Below, piece by piece: positions 42,076 through 52,800 of a DNA stretch of 64,000 nucleotides. Below the pieces are notes generated by a model. It was not told the origin of the DNA and searched no databases. It was given only the letters and a program-made list of their open reading frames with translations. A program made the translations under genes and the position numbers. Position 1 is the first letter of the stretch. Each line of letters starts with the position of its first letter. The stretch spans positions 1 to 64,000 of the forward strand of contig JANSLP010000083.1 in the NCBI GenBank assembly GCA_029298735.1, read 5' to 3'. The stretch comes from Ophiostoma sp. CBS 140.51. Taxonomy: Eukaryota > Ascomycota > Sordariomycetes > Ophiostomatales > Ophiostomataceae.

Positions 42076-43206
42076 ATGTCGACTCCTTCGCTGGGCAAGG
42101 TGATGGTGATTGGTGGCTGCGGCTTCCTGGGCCACCACGTCGTCAACCTGCTGGTGCGCGACTATCTGCCCGAAAAGGCGGCGACGGGCGTTTCGGTGGT
42201 CGATCTGCGGTGCACGCGCAACCGCCAGCCTGACGAGGCCGGTGTCAAGTACTACGAGGCCGACATTACCAACGAGGAGCGCATGACGGCCATCTTCAAG
42301 GAGGCCAAGCCGGACGTGGTGATCCACACGGCCAGCCCGGCCGCGCAGTCGTCGACCAAGGTTGACAACGACCTCTTCTACAAGGTCAACGTCGAGGGCA
42401 CGCGGACAATCGTTGACGCGTGCAAGGCTGCCGGTGTACGCTGCCTCGTGTACACGAGCTCGGCCAGCATCATCTCGGACAACAAGAGCGACCTGATCAA
42501 TGCCGACGAGCGGTGGCCCGTGATCCGCGGCAAGGAGCAGACGGAGTACTACTCGGAGACAAAGGCGGCGGCCGAGGAGCTGGTGCTGGCGGCCAACGAC
42601 CGTGTTTCGCCTGGCGGCCTCCTGACAAACGCAATCCGCCCTTCGGGCATCAACGGCGAGGGTGACACCATGGCCATGTACCACATAATCAACATTTACC
42701 GGCAGGGCCGGCACAACATCCAGATTGGCGAGAACACGAACATGTTTGACTTTACGTACGTCGAGAACGTGGCACACGCACACCTGCTGGCCGCCCTCGG
42801 CCTGCGCGCCACGACACTCGCCAAGACCGCACCCCTCGATCACGAGCGCGTGGACGGCGAGGCCTTCTTCATCACCAACGGCAGCCCCATCTACTTTTGG
42901 GACTTTACGCGCACAATCTGGAAGTACGCGGGCAACAAGGACGGCCTGGACAAGGTGTGGACGCTGTCGCGCGAGGTCGGCATGTTCTTTGGTCTGATGA
43001 GCGAGATTGTGTACGGCATCCTGCGCAAGCCGCCGACCTTTAACCGGCAGCGAATTGCCTACGCGTGCATGACGCGGTACTATGACATTAGCAAGGCGAA
43101 GCGGCTGTTGGGCTACGAGCCGATTGTGTCTCTCGAGGAGGGCATCAAGCGTGGTGTTGAGTGGTTCCAGGAGCAGGAGCGCTTGAAGGAGGCTGGCAAG
43201 GCGTGA
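42076..43206 (+). CDS. ERG26: Sterol-4-alpha-carboxylate 3-dehydrogenase (decarboxylating)
   Basis: This NAD(P)-dependent C-3 sterol dehydrogenase of the C-4 demethylation complex (with Erg25, Erg27 and Erg28) acts in ergosterol synthesis at the ER. It is a single exon of 376 residues. Seen: the Rossmann dinucleotide motif GGCGFLGHHVV near residues 13-23, ADITNEERM, and VIHTASPAAQSS. Also present are NVEGTRTIVDACKAAGVRCLVYTSSASII and the catalytic YSETK (Tyr159, Lys163) of extended short-chain dehydrogenases. The substrate region holds RPSGINGEGDTMAMYHIINIYRQGRHNIQIGENTNMFDFTYVENVAHAHLLAA. The C-terminus shows MTRYYDISKAKRLLGYEP, a family signature. Length and motifs match fungal ERG26 well. 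Confidence 0.95.
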   Translation: MSTPSLGKVMVIGGCGFLGHHVVNLLVRDYLPEKAATGVSVVDLRCTRNRQPDEAGVKYYEADITNEERMTAIFKEAKPDVVIHTASPAAQSSTKVDNDLFYKVNVEGTRTIVDACKAAGVRCLVYTSSASIISDNKSDLINADERWPVIRGKEQTEYYSETKAAAEELVLAANDRVSPGGLLTNAIRPSGINGEGDTMAMYHIINIYRQGRHNIQIGENTNMFDFTYVENVAHAHLLAALGLRATTLAKTAPLDHERVDGEAFFITNGSPIYFWDFTRTIWKYAGNKDGLDKVWTLSREVGMFFGLMSEIVYGILRKPPTFNRQRIAYACMTRYYDISKAKRLLGYEPIVSLEEGIKRGVEWFQEQERLKEAGKA

Positions 43207-43531
43207 AATGTGTAGCAACGAGGACATAGGGGGAGGGCACAAAAAACGAGAGAGAGAGAGAGGGATATGGGGACTTGCTTTGGGTTTTATGTTCTGAAAA
43301 CTGCAGTTATGCTTGCTGCAGCATCTTACTTTAATCTGGCATCAACAGCCATTAGTACATTTGTTCATTTCTTTTTTCAGATGTCTCTTCTACCGGTGTC
43401 CATGGTGATGATGAGTAAACGTCAGAGACGGAGATAGTGAGTCTGAAAGGCGTAAACGATGAGATGACAATCGAGTATTTTATATTACAAGACTTTTTAT
43501 ATTGTACTATTTAACAAAAAGTAAAACCTTA
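43207..43531. other. Convergent 3' region
   Basis: ERG26 3' flank with a GA microsatellite at about 43,247-43,262, then AT-rich sequence (43,480-43,525) before the stop of the tentative minus-strand gene. Confidence 0.6.
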
Positions 43532-44589
43532 TCATGTCGCTGTTGTCCCCAAGACATGATTAGCTGCCATCTGGACCACGATAGAGGCGTGGTGTTTGGC
43601 TGACGTTGCATGCTTAACGGTACCTATAACGAATCCTCTTTCGTCCTCGGAATTGATACCTATTTCGCGTCTTACCGACTCAACGTCGCGAAGGCCATCT
43701 GGAAGGGCAAGATTCGTACGATCAAAATATTCCGTATAAGGTTCGCTGTACGTTTCAAGACTGCCTCTGCATCTTCGACTATGCTATCTGCAATGGAGAC
43801 GCAGTCGGTAGCCTCTGTTACGGCGGTAGCTATCATCTCGACTGTAGTAGCTGAATAGAGGATGTCGTTTACCGACCCTCCCACCACTCAACAGTTGCTG
43901 TATCACCAAGACTGTGATGTAGGACTGACGTGGTCTTTTGGATCGTTTTTAATAAGTCGAAGAGCTTTTGCAAGTTGGGCTTTATACTGTTGTAGTGTTC
44001 GCGACTTTTGCTCTCCAGAAACCAGAAACCGTCGATAGGCTCCGCAGCGGAAATCGCAGCGTCGAGTGCACAAACCACCGCCTCGATATGGCTCTTGGTA
44101 GGCTTTGGTGTACTGGGCAGTAACGGGGCAAGGTGAAAGAGCTTCGCTAAAGGAGAGCTGGCAAGTGAGGCGGGATTTTCAAGTAACCCAGTCACAAGAA
44201 CCTCGTTGACAAGATTTCGTACAAGGTCGGCGGCCAACGTTGTAGCTGCAACTGACGTTTGCACCGCTTGACTCGCGCTCCTTACCATGCATGACTTGTC
44301 GAGGTATTCGTCTCTCATGTATCGGTCATAAGTGGAAGATTTGGTCATATCGGGCAAGAGATACTCGAGGGCAAATTGTGTGAAATCGGCGGCGGCCACA
44401 ACAGTAGATGACCTTTTATTTAGATAGTCCAAAGTCTTTGCGCATCTCGAAACGACACACACGACTAAGGGCCCCATACAAAGCATTTGCCTCTTCCTCT
44501 GGTGATCGGACTGGTGATCGGGAAGCTGGCTTTGTCAGGATAGATTTCTTTCTCCAAAACAGGAGCCGGGATCCAGTCTTGTTTGCCAT
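43532..44589 (-). CDS. Tentative four-exon orphan gene, 293 aa
   Basis: Function not recognised. Three overlapping minus-strand frames can be joined by three introns into one 882-nt frame: exons 44589-44480, 44412-43907, 43850-43752 and 43698-43532. Introns 2 (43906-43851, GTGATA..TTCAG) and 3 (43751-43699, GTACAG..TCCAG) are 56 and 53 bp, and each restores frame exactly. Intron 1 (44479-44413, GTATGG..AAAAG) is the weakest; without it, a start at 44486 remains possible. The product starts MANKTGSRLLFWRKKS (basic) and has a helical central part (YDRYMRDEYLDKS, ADLVRNLVNEVLV). It ends with Ala/Val/Glu-rich helices and no transmembrane segment. Codon use is more AT-ending than in the neighbours. 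A TATATATATA box lies about 245 bp upstream. It could be a lineage-specific gene or a decaying pseudogene. Confidence 0.5.
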
Positions 44590-45198
44590 AGTTGCGTTTT
44601 CTGGATTCACTCCTAAATTCGAATAATCAGTATCAGCCTAATTCAAAATAGTTTTGATTTTTGATTGGTAAATCACAACGGTACCTTTTGTAAAATGACT
44701 ATGTTTTGATGGTAAATCAAACGGAACTTGGGTAGTATGGATAAGGTAAAGACGAGCGGTAGAAAGTAAGTTGGCAGGTTGATTGATGATAGAGAAGTGA
44801 AGTAAACGATCTAGAACTCAAAGGCAAGGATACAAATATATATATAAGTCCAGATGATCTTTATTCATCAATAACTTTTATGCTCTTAAATTTTTGGTCA
44901 TCTGAGGCCATGTGGGAAGCGATATAAAGTACCAGTTATTGAGTTGCTCATCTGTCAGTTGTCGGGGGTTGCCGCTGCCAAGTGGCGAGGCTGACCAATA
45001 GCGCTAGACCTGCTACGGAGCAGAGCCGCCCCTGTAACGCCAGGCTGCGATGCCCCACTAATTATGCAGAGCCGCCATTTTCCAAGTTCCGGAGCAACAA
45101 ACTCGAAACGTCAGACGAAAAGGCAACAACAACAAAGGCAGGATTCTTTCGTCGCAGCCTCTCTTACACCACTCTCCTTCGACCGACATGCCGCCATC
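44590..45198. promoter_or_regulatory. Divergent upstream region of the orphan gene and STK19-like gene
   Basis: The left part is AT-rich and carries a TATATATATA element at about 44,834-44,843. The right part (44,960-45,198) is GC-richer and is leader of the STK19-like gene. An in-frame ATG at 45064 offers an alternative start. Confidence 0.45.
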
Positions 45199-46809
45199 AT
45201 GAGTCTGCGTGCGATTCTCAGCGGGTCGCGCGTCAAGAAGCGCACAGCGCCGGCTGCAAAGAAGAGCAACAACCAAAACAACAATAAGAAAGCGACAGCC
45301 TCGAAGTCAACAACATCGCCATGGCCAAACAATATGCGCCAGACGAAACCAGGGAGCGGGCGAGGCAGCACGTCCAAGAGCGTCACTCCGGTCGACGAGG
45401 ATGACGAGGAAGAGGACGATATCGGAGGCGACAACGCCGACTACTTCTCCGAAGACGACGAACAGCTCGACGACAACGGCCTGATCGCTTCGCTCGCTGA
45501 CGATTTGTCGCTGCGCGACGTCGTTCAGGCTCTGCGGTATGCCCGCGGCAACATGTTTGAGCCGGTGCCGCAGGGAAACACGCCAAACAACGATGACGGG
45601 AGTGGAACGGCCGTAGTAGCTGGCGGGGCGCGCACATCGGGCGGCTTCGTCGGCAACAGCACGCGCGTCGCCGAGCTGCTCAACATGCGCCGACGCATGC
45701 CTGCACTGGCTACGACGGCCCATGTTGCTGCTCTCTTACCCAATGCGACAATGACGGAGCGCGAGACCGTGGCGCTCATCCGCGCCGGCATGATCCGCAA
45801 AGTTGTGCAGCCGCAGTGGCGGCGCGGGTTCAGCGGCAAGGCCAATAACGGCGAAAAGGGCGATGCTAACAAAAACAAATACAGTGCCGACCCAAAACGG
45901 GCCAGCCGGGCTCTTGTTATTGGCGGCGAGTCGCTCGGTGAGGTGCTGGTCGAGACCTCTGAACTGCAGAAACTTGTGCGCGAAGGGCCGTCCTCGGCCA
46001 CTCTCAGCGAGGACACGAAAGAAGCTTTCACTGCGTGGTTGGGTGAAGTAGATCACCAGTTCTCGTCAACCACTCCACCCCCTACGAAACGCTTCACAAT
46101 CAATGACCAGCCGGCACCCCAGCTGGCCGTCCATATGGTCGACGAACTCGTGCGTGCGGGCTTTCTCGTGGGCCATGGCGCATCTGCTGGCCTTGTCGGC
46201 AGTATGAGCATCACGGGGCACCGGAGTGCAGGCGCTGGTAGTGGAGGCGGAGGCGGTGGAGAGGGCCGTCGCGGTGACCGCGGCAGCCAAAGTGATACTG
46301 GCGACGTCTATGCACGTCCTGAAGACCGCACAACCCTCTTGAGCCTCGAGACCGTGGCACGTGCGGCTTCAGGCTCGTTTGATGCCGTCGGCGGTATCGG
46401 TGCCGTGTATACAGCTGGTGGCGGCGGTGCACGTGGCCGGTACCGGGCTGCTGGAGGTGGTCCTGCGGCAGTACCCACAGAAGACCTCATTCTCAGCATC
46501 CCGGGCCATGGCTCGTTTGTCAAGCTCGTGTCCGGTGCGCTGTCATACCTTATTGGCATCATTGCCCGCACAACCCACCGCGAGACCCTCGAGACGTCCC
46601 TTCGTGAACGGTGGGACGCCGGCGGCAGCATTGCCAAACGGAAGGAAATGGGTGGTGGGTTCAAGCGTGTGCCTCTGAGCCGGACAAAGAAGTGGAAGGA
46701 CTTTTACGGCCTGAGCTTCGACTGGGTCTTGGCCGAGGCTGTCGGTGCCGGTCTGGTCGAACTGTTTGATACCGGCAGTGTCGGCCGTGGTGTTCGTCTA
46801 CTGTCATGA
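45199..46809 (+). CDS. STK19-family winged-helix protein
   Basis: The sequence resembles the family of human STK19, now viewed mainly as a DNA-binding winged-helix protein linked to transcription-coupled repair rather than a true kinase. It is a single exon of 536 residues from MSLRAILSGSRVKKR; an upstream in-frame ATG at 45064 would add 45 residues but looks like leader. Seen: a basic, Asn/Lys-rich N-terminus and an acidic DEDDEEEDDIGGDNADYFSEDDEQ segment. Conserved blocks follow: MPALATTAHVAALLPNATMTERETVALIRAGMIRKVVQP, then LVIGGESLGEVLVETSELQKLV. The C-terminal LSIPGHGSFVKLVSGALSYLIGIIARTTHRETLETSLRERWD and KDFYGLSFDWVLAEAVGAGLVELFDTGSVGRGVRL resemble the closing winged helices. No kinase motifs (VAIK, HRD, DFG) are seen. 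Gly-rich inserts make it longer than the animal protein. Confidence 0.8.
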   Translation: MSLRAILSGSRVKKRTAPAAKKSNNQNNNKKATASKSTTSPWPNNMRQTKPGSGRGSTSKSVTPVDEDDEEEDDIGGDNADYFSEDDEQLDDNGLIASLADDLSLRDVVQALRYARGNMFEPVPQGNTPNNDDGSGTAVVAGGARTSGGFVGNSTRVAELLNMRRRMPALATTAHVAALLPNATMTERETVALIRAGMIRKVVQPQWRRGFSGKANNGEKGDANKNKYSADPKRASRALVIGGESLGEVLVETSELQKLVREGPSSATLSEDTKEAFTAWLGEVDHQFSSTTPPPTKRFTINDQPAPQLAVHMVDELVRAGFLVGHGASAGLVGSMSITGHRSAGAGSGGGGGGEGRRGDRGSQSDTGDVYARPEDRTTLLSLETVARAASGSFDAVGGIGAVYTAGGGGARGRYRAAGGGPAAVPTEDLILSIPGHGSFVKLVSGALSYLIGIIARTTHRETLETSLRERWDAGGSIAKRKEMGGGFKRVPLSRTKKWKDFYGLSFDWVLAEAVGAGLVELFDTGSVGRGVRLLS

Positions 46810-49800
46810 GGGGCTATGTGTTGTCTACATATATAATGGATTTTATGTCCAGCTTCTGAGAGTTTCTTTGATGGGTTGTTTGTTGTTATAATATTGTACA
46901 TGCGTCTAGGATATGGTGTTCCTGGACGCACGCCAAAATCAGCTTGAATTACCCTCGTATATACCGATATATCAAGACAGGGCATAGAAGAGATGTTTAT
47001 TTTCTGGCGGCTTTTGCTTATGATTGTATATATCTTGGGATCGTTATTTGTTAGCGTGTGTGCATTTGTTTATTTGTTAATTTATTTTGTAAAAAAATCA
47101 TCTCATTTTTAGTTCATATTGTTTTTTCGTTTTTAATTTTAATTTCATTTTCACTCTCATTTATATTATCAGCTAGAATTCAATTTTATCCATGATGAAA
47201 CCAAGAAACAAAAACGACATTCTCACAATCCAAGAAGATATGCCCAATAAATACCGTTGTTCGTATCTAGTAATGTTCACAATAGTTCACCCAAAACCGT
47301 GTAAAACCACACCCGGCTTCAAAGTCAACAATCCTCACATTTCATTTTTTCCTCTCACTTTTTCTCACACATGTTATCAATTCTCATTTTTGTGTTACTC
47401 CAGAACCTTGAACATATTTGAGTTTACCTATGGCCCCTGTTTTGAAAGCTGCAAAGAACACAAATAACAAGTGCCAAGAACGTCCATCATGAAACATAAG
47501 ACGACAGAAAAAAGCCCAGCCCCTCACTTTTTGAGTCTTACCCCCGGCCCCGGCAGCACAGCATCGCCACCCCCGGCTTTCGGGGACACAGAAAAAGAGA
47601 CGGGGGAAAAAGACAAGGATCATGATGCAACCAATACCGAACATTGGACATGGGGTGAAAACAGGCACGGCAGAAATAAAAGAGAGTCTCCGCTAAATAT
47701 GCGTTTTCGATGGACAAGATGCTGTACAAAGTGTGTTTCGAGATCACCCTCAATTTTCTTTTTTAACCTTTTCTTTCCAGCATTTCCAACGGTGATGAAG
47801 GGGATCCCGGAAAGCTAGGCCGAAGTTCGATCAACTCAAAACACAATGCACATCTTTTCCCCGTCGTCCCTGTCCTTATCGTCTCTGATCAACGTGCTGT
47901 TTCTCTTCTCGACGTTCGGCATGGTTCCAAATGAAGACCTGGACCTGGACCTGGGCCTCGAGCATGACGACTTATTCAAGACTTTGGAATATTTGAGGAC
48001 ACATCTGTTGACCACGAGAAGTGCTTCTAGATGTGTTGCTTCTTCTCTGCTTTGTCTTTACCTTCCATGCCCACCCTGCCCTTGCTCTCTTGTCACGGCA
48101 CTGCAACCTCCCAGTCTCATCGTATCCTCCCGCAAACGTCAACTTCCCCGTCTATCATCATACAATTGGCCTGTGCTGTGTGTAGGAAGGGCCTTGTCTA
48201 AAGCGGCTTCGATGGTCATGCCCAGGCCGGCATGTCATTAAGCTCTCACCCCTCTTTCTCATCCCTCTCGCCCTGTGTGTGGCCATCATTGCGTCGGAAA
48301 CAAATCCTAAAATCGAGCCGGCCGTGGCGACACAAAACAAGATCACAGTGATGCAAGTAGCTAGCAAGATCTCTTTCGTCTTCCGGTTCTTCCACACTAT
48401 GGGGAGGGGTTTACGTGGTATGCGTGGTATGCGTCTGATTTCGTCGCGTGCGGCTGCACAAGATAGGAGGCTGAGACAAAAAGGCAAAGGTAAGAAGCAA
48501 AAAAGGACGGACGGACGCCGTTTTGAGACACGCAGCGAATACCACTTTGACGACGGGGTGAGCAGACGAGCAAACCTGCAGTAAAAAAGTAAGTCACTCA
48601 ACGCAATTATGTACTTGCACTCGTGTTCTGCCTCTTTGTGCCGTCGAGGCCTTCTCCCGAAAATTTGCTCGATGCAGGCAATTGGAGCAATGAGACGGAA
48701 CAATGCTGCAGCCATTTTTTCCTTTTCTCTCACCGTGTCCTGACCTGATACGCTGGGTGCGGGCAGCTTGTCCACACCGCTGCCTCTTTGCCTGTATGTC
48801 TCACATCAAAAAGGCAAAAAGAGCACCTTTTTGGGGATGCATCCTGGCACCAGTCCCTCCCGACAGAAAAGAACCGAAAGGATGCCGCCAAACAATTCCA
48901 ACCCCCCCAAACGGCACCAAGATCTTCATCGTGCAGGCAAAGGTGCTGCAAAGGCCCGGAATCCTTGACGTCTGGCACTCTCGACACTCCCTTGCATCGA
49001 TGCGCACTTGCAGCAATTGAGGGGTATTGGCCACCACAACAAAAAAATGACAACGGTCAATTCGACGGCAGCGACAAGATATTGTCAACCAACTGCAATC
49101 GCTAATTCTCTCGTCGTCAGCTCTTGTTTTCTCATGTGTCAAGCGAGGTCGGTGGCGGCAACGGACAACGGAAAGTCGGCAAAGGTGACGACCATTTTGG
49201 AGGCATCTTGAATGAATCCTTTGTCTTTCGTAGGAACTCTTCCGGGCAGGCAAAAAAGGCGAGCTTCCTGCTGGTGATGTAGATAAAATTATAAAAGTTG
49301 TAGGTAAAACACCACCGGATGTTTACCGCTGCCGCACTGACAAGTCTGGGCTCAACCGATAATATATCTTGAATTGTAAGGGCGTCAAAAATGCCCGGTC
49401 TAATCTGGCCCTGCAGAAGTTAATAACATAAAAAGGGGGGCGAAAACAGGCTCAAGGCTTAATTGACCACAGAAAAGGGAAAAGGCTGGATGCAACGCTG
49501 GACTTGAGAGAACAAAAGAAAGAAGGAAGGAAGAAAGGAAGAGGAGCGAGGGCATATGCATGTTTGACAGGAGGTCGTTGCGGCGGGCTCTTCTTGTTTA
49601 TATTCGACATTAGCCATCTGCAAGAAAGAGGAGATCTGGGGAGGAAATGTGACATTGATATTAGACGGCAATGAAAAACGTAAAATATTGTTCAGACGTG
49701 CATCGAGGTTGGTTCTCGTTGATGAGACTGGTGTCAATTCGACGTTGGGATGTTCAACCAACAGTTCCGTGGATGGCGACCCGATATCGAGAAATCGAGA

Positions 49801-52800
49801 AAAGCCACGAGGCTGGCGAGCCGATTCGCTTCCCGCTTTTGTTGCTTTATTGTTTTTGTTACCACCTGGCTCGTCCCATTGTCTCGTCTCTTTTTTGTCT
49901 TCTTTTGTCTCTTCTTTCTTGTGTTCCTATCTCAAACACACCTTCATTTATCAGTTGCAATTTTGTCGCCAACCAACAACAAACCACATGTGTGAGGCGT
50001 TCTTTGTAACCGAAGGGCCCGGGGCCAGGGTTGTTACGGCTCTGGGCGCGCAGGTCTGTATCCAGTTTGCATGCAGTTTGCGTATTTCTCCCTGCATCTA
50101 TGTCGTGCAAGCGGTACGGGTAAGACACGCCTTGCTTTGATGCCATCATTCTCTGGTAAATTTGGTTGAAACTTGGTTTTCCTGATTGGAAGATGCAGAT
50201 GCGAGATAGTGTCGTATTTCCACCTAGAGCAAAAGTCTTTCGGTTGCATGCAGACTTCTGTCAACAAAAAATAAGAAATAAAAATACAACTCTTGTCCCA
50301 AGCTGCTGCATTGCTGCTCGGCATCATATGACGGCACTGCCAAAAAGAAAAAGAAAAAGAAATGACCTGTCTCCTGTGTTCAGCTTTCGTAACAGAAGCA
50401 AGCACACGAGATGAAGTGGCGGGCCAGGTACTTCCACTTGTATTTGTGGTGGGCAAGTACATTGCTCTCCTGTACCTTGCAGGCTGGTCCAACCACTTCG
50501 GGAATATCAAATGTACCCTCTCCAATATCACACCCTGATGTTGCAGCGGGAAAGCAATATTGGCACGCACACAACGAAAAAAGAAAGAAAAGAGGAAAAG
50601 AAGAAAAAGAAAACACGGGGTAAGGGACAAAATGGTCCGCTGAAGGTGACCACGCCACACACCTTCGGAAGCACGCCCGAATCCTTGTGTGTGGTCCGTT
50701 CACGATTTTTTGTGAAAAAGTAAAGTGTCCACAACGCGGCGTGCTTGGGCCACAGTGGAATGTGCGTTGCAAAACTCTAAAACGACAGCTTCTGCACTTG
50801 CAAATTGCACCGTGCCATTCCGCTTATCGAGGAGTGTCGGCATGATGGAATGCTGCGGAGTAAAATAAAGTGGTTGACGGCGGCAGGCGGAGAGCATTGA
50901 TTGTATGGCTGCGCGGATTGGGGTTGGAATGATCGAAAAAAATTGAGATGAGTTTCGGCGTCGAAATAGACGCTCTTCGGTGGGACGCTTGAATCTGAAA
51001 ATAAAAAAGATGTGCGTGCCCGTGTGTTACTTTGAAAGAAAGGACGAGCAAACGGCATGGCAAGAATTTGCAGATCGACCGACGAACAGACAATAGGACC
51101 AGACAAGCAGGACCTTTTGCTCGGGATAGATGGGTTCTCACTTCTGAAGGTGTGTGGATGTGTGGTCGTGCGCAACGTAAAAAGTACAAGATCTATTCAT
51201 AGATGCTGTGGCCAAAGCATTCGCATCTGGAACCAAACTCTTGTAACAGATACCCGATACAAGTATTGGGATGTATTTCACAGCTTCGCAAGAGTGAAGA
51301 GCATAATGCACTTTTGATTTCCGTGCCTGTTGGTTGCGGACACAGACGGCGCCGCACGCCGAGTATCCCGGCACGTCCTCCGCGTTGAGGAACATCGTGC
51401 TGCCGTCGACAGGCTTCGCACAGGGCAGATAGCATCCCGTGACAAGTGTAGTCTGGCTCCTTCTCGTAACTTGACTGGGATAGAGAGTGTGAGAGTCGTC
51501 ATAATTTTCAAGAAGTGGGCCAGGCCTAGCATGATGCCCAACAGGCTCAGAAGCCTTTCGGGAATCCGTGTTATGACCACTCGCTAAGAACTTGTCGCTA
51601 TCACGGATTGGAGACAAGCCTTTTGTCGCACCAGGTATCACAGGTTCGAGGTACGACATAGACGAATGGGCTTGGAAGAGACAATCTCAGAGATAGGACC
51701 AAACAGATCAAACAGATGCAGACAGGCCCAGGCAAATGTGAAGAGACGTGCTGCACTTACACCAAAGAAGACAAGGAGCAAAAAAGCAAGCACACTCAAG
51801 AAGAAAGGGCTGTGGGTCGAAGCACATTTCTTGGGGTGGCAGCTCTCCTGTTTACCCCTGGCCGCGAGATGGAGGGTGGATGGAACGGTGGATGAACGGA
51901 CGGGAGAGGAAAAAGGACAGAAAAAAAGAGAAAAAAAGACAGACGCGAAGCACTCGAGGCAAGCCTGACGCGGAAATTGCGGTTCTGGGTTTGCGTGGAG
52001 GACCAGGGCCTGTATTTTACTGGTTCTCCCTTTTTCTTTTTTCTTTCTGTTTTTGAATTTCTCTATTCTCGTTCGCTCTGTTTCGCTCTGTATCCGGCTT
52101 TTGGTCCCCGTCACGTTTCTGCTCATTTAACAATTCATACCCATGACTGATCTGATGGCAGTGCTGTCAATAGGGTGTCATCGGGCGTGCAACGGTTGTC
52201 GAGCATTGCGAAGCGACGCTCATCAATCTTCAAGTCGCGATTATTATTTTTTATTTTAGGTCTTCAGTCTTGCACTTGGCGGGCCAACGGTGGGCGACAT
52301 TCACCCACTCACACATCGTCTTGCCGAGTTTTCATGAGCAGGGCTGAGGCCATTCCCAGAAAAGCAAAGGTGGGCTTTTGCAGGCGAGCTGAGACCATCA
52401 AGCAGCCAGAGAGATTGGATGGCGGTGGTTCTGGGGAGACGCCCGGGTGATCGTGATCCGTAGAGCAAGCTGTAAAAGTCAAACTCAAGTCGAATGCATC
52501 GCACAATTGACTTCACAACTCCAAGCACCGTTATCGAGGTCTCTTGCGTCCAAGCCGCCCCTTTGTGGACGTCACATCGTTGATAAGCTTGCGTCTCCCG
52601 TCTCTTTTTGTGTGTGCTCCGTCTGCATGCAGGTCCTCGAGCCCTGCAGGACGTTCGTGCAGGTACACCGAACGGCTCGGTGCGGGAGAGCCACAGGCGG
52701 TGGTCGTTGTGGTTATGTTCGTGGTGGGAGGCAAAAAAGTGCAGGAAATGGTGGAAATAGAAGGGGACGAAGAGGGACAAAAAAGCACCCAAAAAGCAAC

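Noticed and set aside
48158..48775. 205-codon minus-strand frame with one predicted membrane helix near its end
   Set aside because: It starts at a GTG, is basic and low complexity, and the hydrophobic segment alone is weak evidence.
51625..51660. T-loop-like GGTTCGAGGT, considered as part of a tRNA
   Set aside because: No complementary stem at the right distance and no anticodon arm upstream.
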